DNA of 64,000 nucleotides from Oxyruncus cristatus (Eukaryota; Chordata; Aves; Passeriformes; Cotingidae): positions 760,325 through 824,324 of the forward strand of contig VXAY01002323.1 in assembly GCA_013399855.1 (NCBI GenBank), read 5' to 3'. Position numbers and translations under genes: made by a program. Positions within the stretch are counted from its first letter, which is position 1. Each line of letters opens with the position of its first letter. The notes under the pieces were generated by a model that saw nothing but the letters and a program-made list of their open reading frames with translations, searched no databases and was not told the origin of the DNA. This document shows positions 13,901-24,345 of the stretch, piece after piece.

Positions 13901-15760
13901 AGCCTTTAAATGGAGCGAGGAATAAAACTGGCTTCTTGCAGAGTGGCAGCCGAGCACCGGCTTAAGCAAGAAGAGCCAGGCAGGCTCAGGGTGTTCTTAC
14001 CTTGCCCAGCCACCTGACTCATCCTCATTAAAAACCTCGCTGGGCCCTGCATAAATCTTATCTGGGCTTTTAAGATCTTCTCAGGCAGTTTGTAACAAAG
14101 CTGCTTTCCCAGCCTCACCTAAGAGCTGCCAAAGTGGTGCTAATACTCTAGGCCTCGGCCGTTTAGATGAGCTTTAATTCTTCAGTGAAAGCTCGAGGAG
14201 AGCCTATTTTAAAGGGAGTTATTCTTCAGGCTGCAATGCTGAAAATCGTGTCTGGGGATTAGTGTTTGAGAAATTCAGTAAAATCTGAAGCTGCACCAAA
14301 AAAAGGGTTAGTGAACCAGCAAGGGGAAATACCAATGTGGCAACAATACAGTTCATTCAGCAACATTCAGCTCCAGTTCACAGCCTTGGCCACGAGAACA
14401 TTATCCAGTGCATATTGTGAGGTTCAGGGAATGATCTCAGTCCCTCCTTCCTGCTGCCCCTGAGCTGGTTTTCCTCTCTCATTTGTCTGCTAAGAATAAA
14501 ACGGACTCACAACAACACCACCACTTCCAGGATGGTAAGAGAACTTGAGTGCGAGGAGGCACACGGGTATAAATGCAACATAAGATAACAGTGCATTAAA
14601 AGAGTCGCCCGGCAGTTTTAATTTTACCAAGGATCAAAGTTCACAGCACAACCTGTCACGCTCCTGTCATTCAGAGAGCTTTTTGAACCGGTTCCCATAC
14701 CACAAAATGCAGAGTAAATGTTGGCACAGTCGAAGCAAGCCAGTGGCAACAAGGGCCACGAGGTATTTGCACAACATGGATCAGGTCGAGAGCTGGAGGA
14801 GAAGCACAGCAGCAAGTCCCAGTGCAGCAAGGTACCGATTTTTTTCCAGTATTCTGAGATATTCTCCCAGAAAACAAGGTGTCAAGTCCAGAGGGAAATG
14901 TTAAAGTTTACCGCTGCAATTAGCACTTCCACGGTGTGCTGTGCCCCCTGTAGCTCAATTAAAAATAAATAGGTCAGCTGGATTGAGTGAAAAGGCACTA
15001 ATTAAGGTGGGGTTTTATTTTTAATTTTGCCCAAAAGAACTGAATACTAAACCAGTACTTTTATTGAAGCTACCTGATTTATACAATGCTGGATTAATTA
15101 ATTTTGAATCACTATTTGATCTTTTACAATATTGCTTTACTTTCTTCCCCCTCTCGCAAAGAATGATTAGGCTGTGCCACTAATGAGAAACATTAATTTA
15201 ATGGGGTTTAAATACATCATTAAACTCGTTTCTTGAACACATTAATATTTCTGATTTATTTTGAATCCAAATAAGAGTCTTCTCCCTTTAAGCAGTGAGA
15301 ACTTTGTTCTACATTCCTCATGTGACCTGTTGATGGTGTGTGGAATTGTTGTGCCCAGCCCTGCTGCTCTTTATTAAAGCACAGAAACTGCCAAATTCAG
15401 TCACAGGCCTTTCTTTATGTTGGCAAGAAATTCCCGTGTTCCTGAATGTCCCTGAACATCAGGGTATCCTGCTGGATATTTTGGAGACCCACACAGTCCC
15501 TCTGGATGGATCGGTGAAGCAGCAAACTCATCAGTCCCTGGGAGAAACAGGGCAAAGTGCAACAGCCAAGGAGCTTGTCCTGGGATTTGAACAGTGCCAA
15601 GGAACGTGTTTGCCCCCTGTCAGATTCCTGAAGGGGATGAAGTGTCCAAGGAGAAATTGCCTGGGTTTATGAGCATTAAAATGCAAAGATGAAACCAACT
15701 CGTTTTCACAAGGGTGGGGTTTCCTTCGGCTTTTCTTCCTGCTAAATGACCGGGTGGTTG
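10960..15760. other. Repeat-poor, locally AT-rich stretch, no gene seen
   Basis: About 4.8 kb without recognised transposons. Segments near 10980-11120, 11440-11720 and 14990-15300 are AT-rich with many TTAAT/ATTAA words and none of the erosion patterns of old repeats. That is the texture often seen in conserved non-coding DNA near developmental genes, but nothing here proves conservation. Open frames are short and unsupported. Confidence 0.45.
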
Positions 15761-15835
15761 TCATGGAATGGGTTGGGTTGGAAGGGACCTCAGAGTTCAT
15801 CCAGTGCCACCCCCTGCCACAGGTGGGGACACCCT
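15761..15835 (-). mobile_element. CR1 3'-end fragment leading into minisatellite
   Basis: GGAATGGGTTGGGTTGGAAG and the following CCACCCCCTGCCAC words are the antisense of a CR1 3' end. After about 75 bp the similarity stops and the 42-bp tandem array begins directly, so the CR1 remnant and the array share a boundary near GACACCCTGGAG. Confidence 0.85.
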
Positions 15836-16422
15836 GGAGCTCCATCCAGGACAGTCTCTGTGGGATGGACTCACCCTCGAGATCCATCCAGGACTGTCTC
15901 CCATGGGATGGACTCATCCCGGAGATCCATCCAGGACTGTCTCTGTGGGATGGACTCACCCTGGAGATCCATCCAGGACTGTCTCTGTGGGATGGACTCA
16001 CCCTGGAGATCCATCCAGGACTGTCTCCCATGGGATGGACTCACCCTGGAGATCCATCCAGGACTGTCTCTGTGGGATGGACTCACCCTGGAGATCCATC
16101 CAGGACTGTCTCTGTGGGATGGACTCACCCTGGAGATCCATCCAGGACTGTCTCCCATGGGATGGACTCACCCTGGAGATCCATCCAGGACTGTCTCTGT
16201 GGGATGGACTCACCCTGGAGATCCATCCAGGACTGTCTCTGTGGGATGGACTCACCCTGGAGATCCATCCAGGACTGTCTCCCATGGGATGGACTCACCC
16301 TGGAGATCCATCCAGGACTGTCTCTGTGGGATGGACTCCCCCTGGAGATCCATCCAGGACTGTCTCTGTGGGATGGACTCACCCTGGAGATCCATCCAGG
16401 ACTGTCTCCCATGGGATGGACC
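15836..16422. repeat. Minisatellite, 42/43-bp unit, 127-bp higher-order period
   Basis: About 14 head-to-tail copies of a unit containing GATCCATCCAGGACTGTCTC and GGATGGACTCACCCTGGA. Two variants alternate regularly: a 42-bp unit with TCTGTGGG and a 43-bp unit with CCCATGGG, in the order 42-42-43, giving a 127-bp higher-order unit seen about four times with almost no differences. Stop codons are absent from all three plus-strand frames over most of the array. Because 127 is not a multiple of three, the same peptide phrase rotates between frames, which argues against coding. Confidence 0.97.
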
Positions 16423-16424
16423 CC

Positions 16425-17522
16425 ACAGCAGCAGGACAAGGACTCCAACTCCTCTCCCCGAGCAGCAGCAGAAACAACACCTGCCCGTGACCCCCATTCC
16501 CATCTCCCTGCACCGCTGGGGGAGGAGGTCGGGTTTGGAAGGAAGGAGGGCTGGGGGGAAGGTGTTTTTAGGATTATTTTACTTCCCACTCTTGTGCTGT
16601 GATCCTGCCTGTAGTAAATTCAATTAATATCCCCACTCTGGGTCTGTTGTGCCCGGGATGGTGATCAGTCAGTGACCTCTCCCAGCTCTCATCTCAGCTC
16701 AGGAGTCCTTTGTTCCATTTTCTCTCCTCTGTCCAGTTGCAGAGGGAGGGAGAGAGTGGCTTTAATGGGCACCTGAGTTCCAGCCAGGGTCAAACAGCCA
16801 CAGGTACGTGTGCTACCAGTGGTTTTACACAGTTCATTGCCCTCCAGTGTGCTCGCTTTCCATTTTGTTGGACTGCATCTGGAATATATCTGGTGATGGA
16901 TCGCACTGACAAATGTAAGGAGGCATTGAATAGCAACCCCCCTGATTGCTTGGCTTGTGCAGTCACACAGAGACACACTGGCCTATGGCTGGGCAGTGCA
17001 ATAATGGATTTTGGCAACAGGGCGAGGACATGAGTGTTTGTGACAGCAACCAATAGCTCTGAACTACCTCCTCCTTTTCCTTTCCTCACAGAAAATTCTC
17101 TCCTCGCGAAAAAATTGCCTTAACTCCGTTAGACAAGACTGGAGGGAAAACGAGGTGCCAGCACACAGATGCTGAACATCCCTTTTACCTGCTGGACAGT
17201 CGAGTGGAGGGAACCCACGCAAACAACGCTCAGGAAAAAACATTATCTCAGTTCTGATCCAGTTCCAGCCATCTGATAAAACACCTTCCAGTTGCTGCTG
17301 AGGGACAGGAGCACACGGTGCCAGTTTGGGAGCACACCTGGGCCACTGGAAAGCCAAACAGGCTGGACACAGTCTTCGATCCCAGACAAGCCCCAGAAAA
17401 GTCTGAGTCAGGGAAGGGACAATTGCATCTGGGTGCTGGACTCAGTGAGACTCAGGGAAAGGTTTTTAGGGACTGACTGTTTAAAAAAAAAACAAAACAA
17501 ACAGTTTACCTTTAAGTTCTTG
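16425..17522. other. Single-copy DNA, no gene seen
   Basis: Unique sequence following the minisatellite. It includes an A-rich run with CAAAA words near 17480-17500. There are no recognisable exons. Confidence 0.5.
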
Positions 17523-17524
17523 CC

Positions 17525-17661
17525 CCATCCCTGGAAGTGTCCAAGGCCAGGTTGGAGCAACCTGGGCTAGTGGGAGGAGTCCCTGCCCATGGCAGGGGGT
17601 GGAATGGGATGGGCTTTAAGCTCCCTTCCAGCCCAAACCATTCCACGACTCCATGATTCCT
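17525..17661 (+). mobile_element. CR1 LINE 3' fragment
   Basis: Plus-strand CR1 of the second subfamily: CCTGGAAGTGTCCAAGGCC through CCCTGCCCATGGCAGGGGGT to a CCATGATTCC end. It is very short and 5'-truncated. Confidence 0.9.
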
Positions 17662-17664
17662 TGC

Positions 17665-19540
17665 AAAGCTTTGCCCTTTCTAGATGAAAGTTGCCCGTCT
17701 CTTCTCCCCTCTCCCTCACTCCCCAGTTATTTAAGGGCATTTTTGGCAGGGAAGATAATCTCCCCTGTGTGCATCCAGCCTGCACCTCTGTGCTGCCTCA
17801 GCCTCCCAGCTGTGAGACGAGAACCAGCAGCAAAACCTCGTTGCAAGCCCGAGCCCAGGAAGGGTGTGGGGCTTTTAATGCAGATTTAATTTATTGGTGA
17901 ACAGGAAGGGCTACCAGAGCAGTCATTTCAAGGTTAACGCGCTACTCACATATCCAACAGCCAAGCTGAGTGAATAATCCATAACTAATTGCTTATTTAA
18001 TTGCACATTCTTCGTACAGGAGGCAGCTGTAATATTCCTGACAGCTTTGGGTTCCCCCCCCCCTTCTAAATAAGCTATAAAACCTCTATATCTCTTCCTT
18101 AACGTGTGTACTCTGTTGCTTCACTGTACCAAGCAAGTGATATAAGCTCTATTCCCCAATTAAATTGCTTCTATAACCATTAATTAATGGTAGAAGCTCA
18201 TATATTCCCAGTTATCCTGAGCTGAAGCCTGGGGTTACTGTGGCACCTGCTGAATTTTGAGCCTGGTTTCAATCGTCCCATTGCTCATTGCTTTATTTTA
18301 ATTTTTTCGGAAATGGAACAAGAGCATTTTGCTCCGTTACCTTGCAAACACTTTTGAAACTTAACAGGTTAATTCGCCGACATTTAAAATCAATGTTCTA
18401 ATTTTTGCCTAAGAAACTACTACGGAGTATCTGATCAACGGGCTTGACTGTTTATGCTGACTCAAACCCTCCTTGCATGCCAGAATTTCCTCGGACTGGT
18501 TATCCCATTAGTCCTAAGATATACTTAAAGAACACAGAATATGGTTCCAAGCATCATTTTTACAGGAGCTGCCCTAAAGAGAAATAAATTGTATTAACAT
18601 TAGGTAGAAATGTGATCTCGTATCGTCTATAGATTTTTACTTGTGCTTCAGAAAAGGCTGAGTTAGGGGTGAAACAGTTGGTTGAACTCTTTCAAATTGC
18701 CTCCTGGCACAACCTGAGATCCTCTATTTCACCAGGAGTGTCTTTTTAAATCAATAGTCGGAATAAAATTTTCCTTATCGGACTACCCCAATTAGGAACA
18801 AGGAATCCTCAGCCTCCCACCCTTGCTGACATCCTTCAAGTGCAGCGTTTGTGAGAAATTCAATTTAAATTGTGTTACCTTGGTACAGGTCGGCTGCAAC
18901 CACCCAAAATTAAACAGTTCACAGTAAAAGTGGCCCCTATCAATTTGTTTAGTTCCCGTTCTCGTGCCATAAAAGTGACTCCCACGTTAAAACGCAGGTT
19001 AATCCCAAGCAACTGAAAATCCCTGGTGGAGGTCTCTGGAGAAAAGGAATAATTTAAGTGGACGCCCGATTTGGCTACAGGATGCTGGGTGGAGGAGAGC
19101 AAAAAGAGATGTAGGAACCTTCATCAGTAATGTTTCTGCTCCCTTAAAAGCCACCCAAGGTGCCAACAGAGGATCACCCTCCAAAATAAAGCAGCTACGA
19201 GTTGTTTCCGTGAAGGGAAGCTCTCGGAGCTTCAAGGAGCAGCAGATTTAGTGGCTGACCTTGTCTTGTCCTCAGCGAGGTGAGTTTTGAGGGTGAGGTG
19301 GGAGCGGATCATCTGCTCTCCACAGGCCACAGGCAGCAGCCCAACCCCTCGTCTGGAGTCACTCCCACCAGTTCCAGCTCGGCTACAGCCCCGCTGTGTC
19401 CTTGGAACAGGGTCCCTGCAGACCCAGCTGCTCCTCAGTGGAAGGGACCCTCTCCCAAGGATGTGGAAATGCGAGGTGACAAGTGCCTCCTGCCGTGGGA
19501 GGGAGGGAATGTGGCACACTCCCCCCTGCCTGTGTCCTGC
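17665..19540. other. AT-rich single-copy DNA, possible conserved non-coding element
   Basis: About 1.9 kb without recognisable repeats. From about 17880 to 18620 it is rich in TTAATT, ATTAAT and TAAATTG words, with one 11-C run near 18055. No open frame of note occurs in the AT-rich part. The absence of transposons and the homeobox-like core words make it a candidate regulatory element, but this is texture only. Confidence 0.35.
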
Positions 19541-19542
19541 CT

Positions 19543-19850
19543 GCTCATCCCACAATCCCTGGGGCTGGAAAAGCCCTCCGGGATCCTCGAGTCCACCCTG
19601 TGCCCCCTCCCCACCTCGAGCACTGAGTGCCACGGCCAGGCCTTCCTTGGACACCTCCAGGGGTGGGGACTCCACCACCTCCCTGGGCAGCCCCTGCCGA
19701 TGTTAAACCACCTTTTCCATGAGGAAATTCCTCCTGGTGTCCCACCTACCCCTCCCCTGGCCCAGCTGGAGGCTGTTCCCTCTCCTCCTGTCCCTTGTTG
19801 CCTGGGAGCAGAGCCCGAGCCCTCCCCCCGCTCCCCCCTCCTGTCAGGTA
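19543..19850 (-). mobile_element. Old CR1 LINE fragment
   Basis: The antisense of a CR1 3' end, more diverged than the others: GGGGCTGGAAAAGCCCTCCG, then CACTGAGTGCCACGGCCAGG, CTCCACCACCTCCCTGGGCA and CTGTCAGG. The order of words matches the fragment at 51405 with many substitutions, indicating another subfamily or greater age. Open frames of more than 140 codons on both strands reflect its GC-rich, stop-poor composition. Confidence 0.82.
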
Positions 19851-19859
19851 GAAAGGATT

Positions 19860-21520
19860 TCACTTCAAAACGAGATTTGGTTCTGCTGCTGCTCCGAGTT
19901 CAAGCAATAATTGTCATTCCAGGCGCTCTGCACAGCCACATTAACCTGCACCAATCTGTGCCTGTGAAAACAGGGCTTCGACGGCACTTCAAGCCATGAA
20001 GACCTTTTGCACCAAGGCAGCAGCCCCCGTTCCCACAGGGCCCCTCTACCCGTGTAAAAGGCACTTCTATACTGATTTATTTAATTATTGAGTAGAAACA
20101 TGCTGTTCAATTGCACCAACGCTGCCCCAACAGCAGTTTTCTAGTGCAGGCAAAACTTCTGCTGTCTTTTCCAGCTCACTGAACACCCTTTTCCTTCCCT
20201 TCTTTCCCCTTGCCCTTTCCTAAAGTGACCTCCAGGAGAGAAAATACCACCCCCACATCTGGATTATCCCCACAAGTGCTTGCAACAGAGCAATGACATT
20301 TCGCCATCAGCCAGCACATGGATTTTGCTCTTCCAGCAGAACAGAGGGGTGGTGATATATAAAAATTCTAATTCTATTCGTGCTGACATTTACCGGGGAA
20401 TTCCGGCGATGGGGAGAACGTCTCGTTTTCAAGCCTCGCTCGCGGGCAAACGTTCTGCAGGCTGAGGTAGAAGTTTTCAAGCCCTGCAAGGAATTTGCAA
20501 ACCCAGCTAACGCCCCATGTGATAACACTGGAGTGGTTTTTATTTGTGAAAGTGAAATACCTCAGGAGCTGCAAAATTTGTGAGGCAAAGAGGTGATTTC
20601 CCCGCCACGGGTTAGTCACTGTAATATATTGGATGGGGCAGGGGGGGTGTTTGTTAACTGAAATAAAGCCACTTTCATTGCAAGACACCCATTCAAAGGG
20701 GAATTCTACCTAAATAAGGCTTTGGGGAGCTTTTTAGTGCAATCCTTCATCTAATAGTGGCAGACAGCAGCAGGTTTTTTAGCCCTCCAGAAATGAAGAT
20801 GTTTAAGTCACTACCTGCCTCTTGGCAGGGATTGGCAATGGATTCTGGGGGGGGGTGGGGGGTTGATATCTAATTGTTTTGTGTTTCAATATGAGCTGTT
20901 GCCATGGCAATCCTTACGTGGAAGATGTATTATTTAGGGAAGTGTCTCCTGAAAGGAAAAGCTGCCCCAGACGCCCACTGACAGCTTCAATGGGAGACCA
21001 TGAGCCAACCCATCCTTCCAAATATCTGCACACTCGAGTCATCTGAAAACCTGAGATCTGAAAAAGAGGGAGGTCGAGAAATAACCCAGAGCCACGAGCC
21101 ACTTTTTGATTCTCTGTTTTACAACCAAACTCTGCCAAAACTGATGCATTTCCTGCACCATTTTCTGACAGGGAAGTGCTCTGCAGAAAAATGCTTTGGG
21201 GTTTACGTTGCTGGGTTTGCGTGTGGGTTTGGGTTGTTCGTTTAAATTGACAACCTGACTCAGTTAACACGGAATTCCTGATCAACTACGACATTTTAAT
21301 CCCCGAGAGGAATAAAGTTCCCCTATCAGTTTATGAGCAGTAGCCTAGAAATGCCCAGTTTTGTGAGCCACGGATTCCCTGCACAACCAGCATTTGAAAC
21401 AAGTTCTTCTGCTTTCTGCGATCATTTCGCAGGCGGCTACGATGACGTTCAGACATGGAGTAATTTACTTCAGACTTCAGACAATGATAAATAACCAAAG
21501 AGCACCTGGAAAGCAGAGAA
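19860..21520. other. Single-copy DNA, no gene seen
   Basis: Unique sequence. A G-rich run near 20849-20863 is the only low-complexity feature. Short open frames are unsupported. Confidence 0.5.
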
Positions 21521-21772
21521 TCGTGGAATGGGTTGGGTTGGGAGGGAGCTTGAAGTTCATCCAGTTCCACAACTGCCATGGGCAGGGACACCTTCAGCTA
21601 GACGGGGTCACTCCAGCCTGGCGTTGGACACTTCCAGGGATCCAGGGGCAGCCACAGCTGCTCTGGGAATTCCATCCCAGCCCCTCCCCACCCTCTTGGG
21701 AGGAAATTCTTCCCGATATCCCACCTAACCCCACCTTCTGGCAGTGGGAAGCCCTTCCCAACATTTCAAAAT
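21521..21772 (-). mobile_element. CR1 LINE 3' fragment
   Basis: GAATCGTGGAATGGGTTGGG marks the CR1 3' end in antisense. The fragment continues through CTTCCAGGGATCCAGGGGCA, CCATCCCAGCCCCTCCCCAC and GGAGGAAATTCTTCCCGATA, the antisense of the last ORF2 codons and the sequence upstream of them. The part from 21634 onwards is repeated exactly after an N at 21934. Confidence 0.92.
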
Positions 21773-22234
21773 GCATCTAACATTTATTTGCCTTGGTCTC
21801 AATAGGTTACAGGAAGAGAATGAACTCTGTGATATTATTACCTGAATTTTTCCCTGAGTTCTTTCACCTTTAAATTCTCTCCTAGACCATTTCTACTGGT
21901 AGTGATTTTAATAATTTGTAGTTGAAGCCCTCTNCCAGGGATCCAGGGGCAGCCACAGCTGCTCTGGGAATTCCATCCCAGCCCCTCCCCACCCTCTTGG
22001 GAGGAAATTCTTCCCGATATCCCACCTAACCCCACCTTCTGGCAGTGGGAAGCCCTTCCCAACATTTCAAAATGCATCTAACATTTATTTGCCTTGGTCT
22101 CAATAGGTTACAGGAAGAGAATGAACTCTGTGATATTATTACCTGAATTTTTCCCTGAGTTCTTTCACCTTTAAATTCTCTCCTAGACCATTTCTACTGG
22201 TAGTGATTTTAATAATTTGTAGTTGAAGCCCTCT
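21634..22234. repeat. 300-bp exact direct duplication flanking a single N
   Basis: Bases 21634-21933 and 21935-22234 are identical over 300 bp as read here, and a lone N at 21934 separates them. The copies include the 5' part of a CR1 fragment plus unique flanking DNA, so this is not an independent CR1 insertion. The pattern fits two overlapping contig ends placed side by side without merging. Confidence 0.96.
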
Positions 22235-23740
22235 AGATTTCTTTGCTAAACCACAGCAGCATTCCTTTACAGCTCCCAACTCCCACTGCACCCCATATAT
22301 CAAACCACTCTTTCAACTCCTGCACTTCCAAACATTTAAAACACCTTAATGGCTTTTCTCACTGAACCATAAAAATTATTTATAAATTCATTTTAAGACA
22401 TTCATACAACAGGAAACTCATAAAACGTCACGAAATACAAATTATGTTTACTGGAGTATAAAGAATTCTTTGGGTCCATGTATACGTAATGAAGGAAAAA
22501 GCCAACTGCTTCTCCAAGTGGACTCTCATTATAAGCAATCACCACAGGCAAGGTGAGAAGATAATGAATTATTTGCTCCGAAGCACTTTTTTGAATAAAC
22601 AACTTGACAGGGAACAGCAGTCCCTTCCAAGACTTAATTTGAATAAAGTACATTTGGCGCAGTTGCAAAGGATAATCTCACTCTTTTATCCAGGATTTCT
22701 CACGGCAGAGGAGCTGCAGCACCTCCTTTGCTCCAAAGTTCAAAGCAGCCCCACGGTCTGGTAGTCTGTGTTACCTCTGCAGCTCAGCTTTGCGTCAAAA
22801 TTCAGGCATTATAAGGGCTCCGGGAGGGAGGAGAGGTTCAAGTTTAAATAACGAAACCTGGAGAGCTGGTGGTGGTTCTGGAATCCCTCAGCCACTGGAG
22901 GTGGAACCACCCAAACACACCGGAGGTGTCAGAACGTAAAGAAGCAAACTAAAAAGACCTAAAGATTAGAAGCAAAGTCAACCCCTTGAAAACACAGGCA
23001 GCAGTTTTGACCTGAGGCTCTGGAGGTTGATATGCAGACGACTAAAAACGACTTTAGTCCTCAGCACGCACGGAGCTCATCCCTGTCACCGTTACAGTGC
23101 ACGTGCTTGGAGGGAAGGACCTGTATTTTTAGCATTGATGGACTGGGGTTCTCCTCTCCGTGGCAAATAGGTCGTTACACCTCTTTTCTACTTTACAGCA
23201 AAGCATTGTCAGAGCGAAGCTTAATCCGCCAGATCCGTAATGTAGATTTTTTTACCAAGATCCTTTGGGCAAGGAAAAGGCCCTAAAGCGGCTACCTCGG
23301 AATTCAGGTGGAAACTCGGGTGGTCTAAGTCATGCAAGCCCGGCCTAGAAATGAAAAGCAACACCCAGACCAGGGATTGATCCCTGGAGAACTCACTTAT
23401 TGTTGACTGTGGAGGGTGAAAAGTTGTCTGTGTAAACAAATTGTTTATGGTCTGTTAAGCAAAAAGGAGTGCAGCAGAGGCAATTCCTGCTGAGGATTCA
23501 ATCTCCCCGAAGTGCAGGGCTGCTTCCCTGCAGCCCTTCTTTGTAAGGACAGTTGCCCTTATGCAGAGCCGTGGAACGAGCAGGGACTGTGGCTTTTGCC
23601 ATCTGTGCCTCCTCCTTCTCCAATGGGAAGAGTCAAAGCCTGAAGAAGTGCTTTGTGCTGCCCTTTGGGTGAGCACAGAGATTCTGCAGCCAAAGGCTCA
23701 GGGACTCAACAGCATCGCTCGACTCCCGACTCCTGATCAT
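22235..23740. other. Single-copy DNA, no gene seen
   Basis: About 1.5 kb of unique sequence between the duplicated block and the 40-bp minisatellite. There are no recognisable exons or repeats. Confidence 0.5.
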
Positions 23741-24345
23741 CCAGAGAGACCTTGAGCAGCTCCATCCTTTGGATTCCAGCCTTGGCACACCTACCTCGAA
23801 CAACTCTGTCCTCTTGGTTCCAACCCTGACAGACCTTGAGCAGCTCCATCCTCCTGGTTCCAACCCTGACAGACCTTAAGCAGCTCCATCCTCTTGGTTC
23901 CAACCTTGGCAGACTTTGAGCAGCTCCATCCTTTTGGTTCCAACCCTGATAGACCTTGAGCAGCTCCATCCTTTTGTTTTTAACCTTGACAGGCTTTAAG
24001 CAGCTCCATCCTTTTGGTTCCAACCCTGACAGACCTTGAGCAGCTCCATCCTCTTGGTTCCAACCCTGACAGACCTTGAGCAGCTCCATCCTCTTGGTTC
24101 CAACCCTGACAGACCTTAAGCAGCTCCATCCTCTTGGTTCCAACCTTGGCAGACTTTGAGCAGCTCCATCCTTTTGGTTCCAACCCTGATAGACCTTGAG
24201 CAGCTCCATCCTTTTGTTTTTAACCTTGACAGGCTTTAAGCAGCTCCATCCTTTTGGTTCCAACCCTGACAGACCTTGAGCAGCTCCATCCTCTTGGTTC
24301 CAACCCTGATAGACCTTGAGCAGCTCCATCCTTTTGGTTCCAGCC
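23741..24345. repeat. Minisatellite, 40-bp unit with 240-bp higher-order duplication
   Basis: About 15 tandem copies of a 40-bp unit with the core GACCTTGAGCAGCTCCATCC followed by a TTGGTTCCAACCCTGA-like half. Bases 23821-24060 and 24061-24300 match at 239 of 240 positions (the difference is CTCCTGG versus CTCTTGG), although adjacent 40-bp units differ at several positions. A six-unit block was therefore duplicated recently. Minus-strand open frames (up to 207 codons) repeat with a 40-residue period because 120 bp equals three units. Confidence 0.97.

Noticed and set aside
15746..16627. Three overlapping plus-strand open frames of 240-293 codons with repeated GDPSRTVS-type phrases
   Set aside because: All three frames are open through a 127-bp-period minisatellite and the same phrase rotates between frames. 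No splice or start context suggests a gene.
23706..24329. 207-codon repetitive minus-strand frame (MELLKV, GWNQ phrases)
   Set aside because: Translation of the 40-bp minisatellite. The 40-residue period follows from unit length alone.
23741..24345. CRISPR-like array
   Set aside because: The units are contiguous with no unique spacers, and the genome is eukaryotic.
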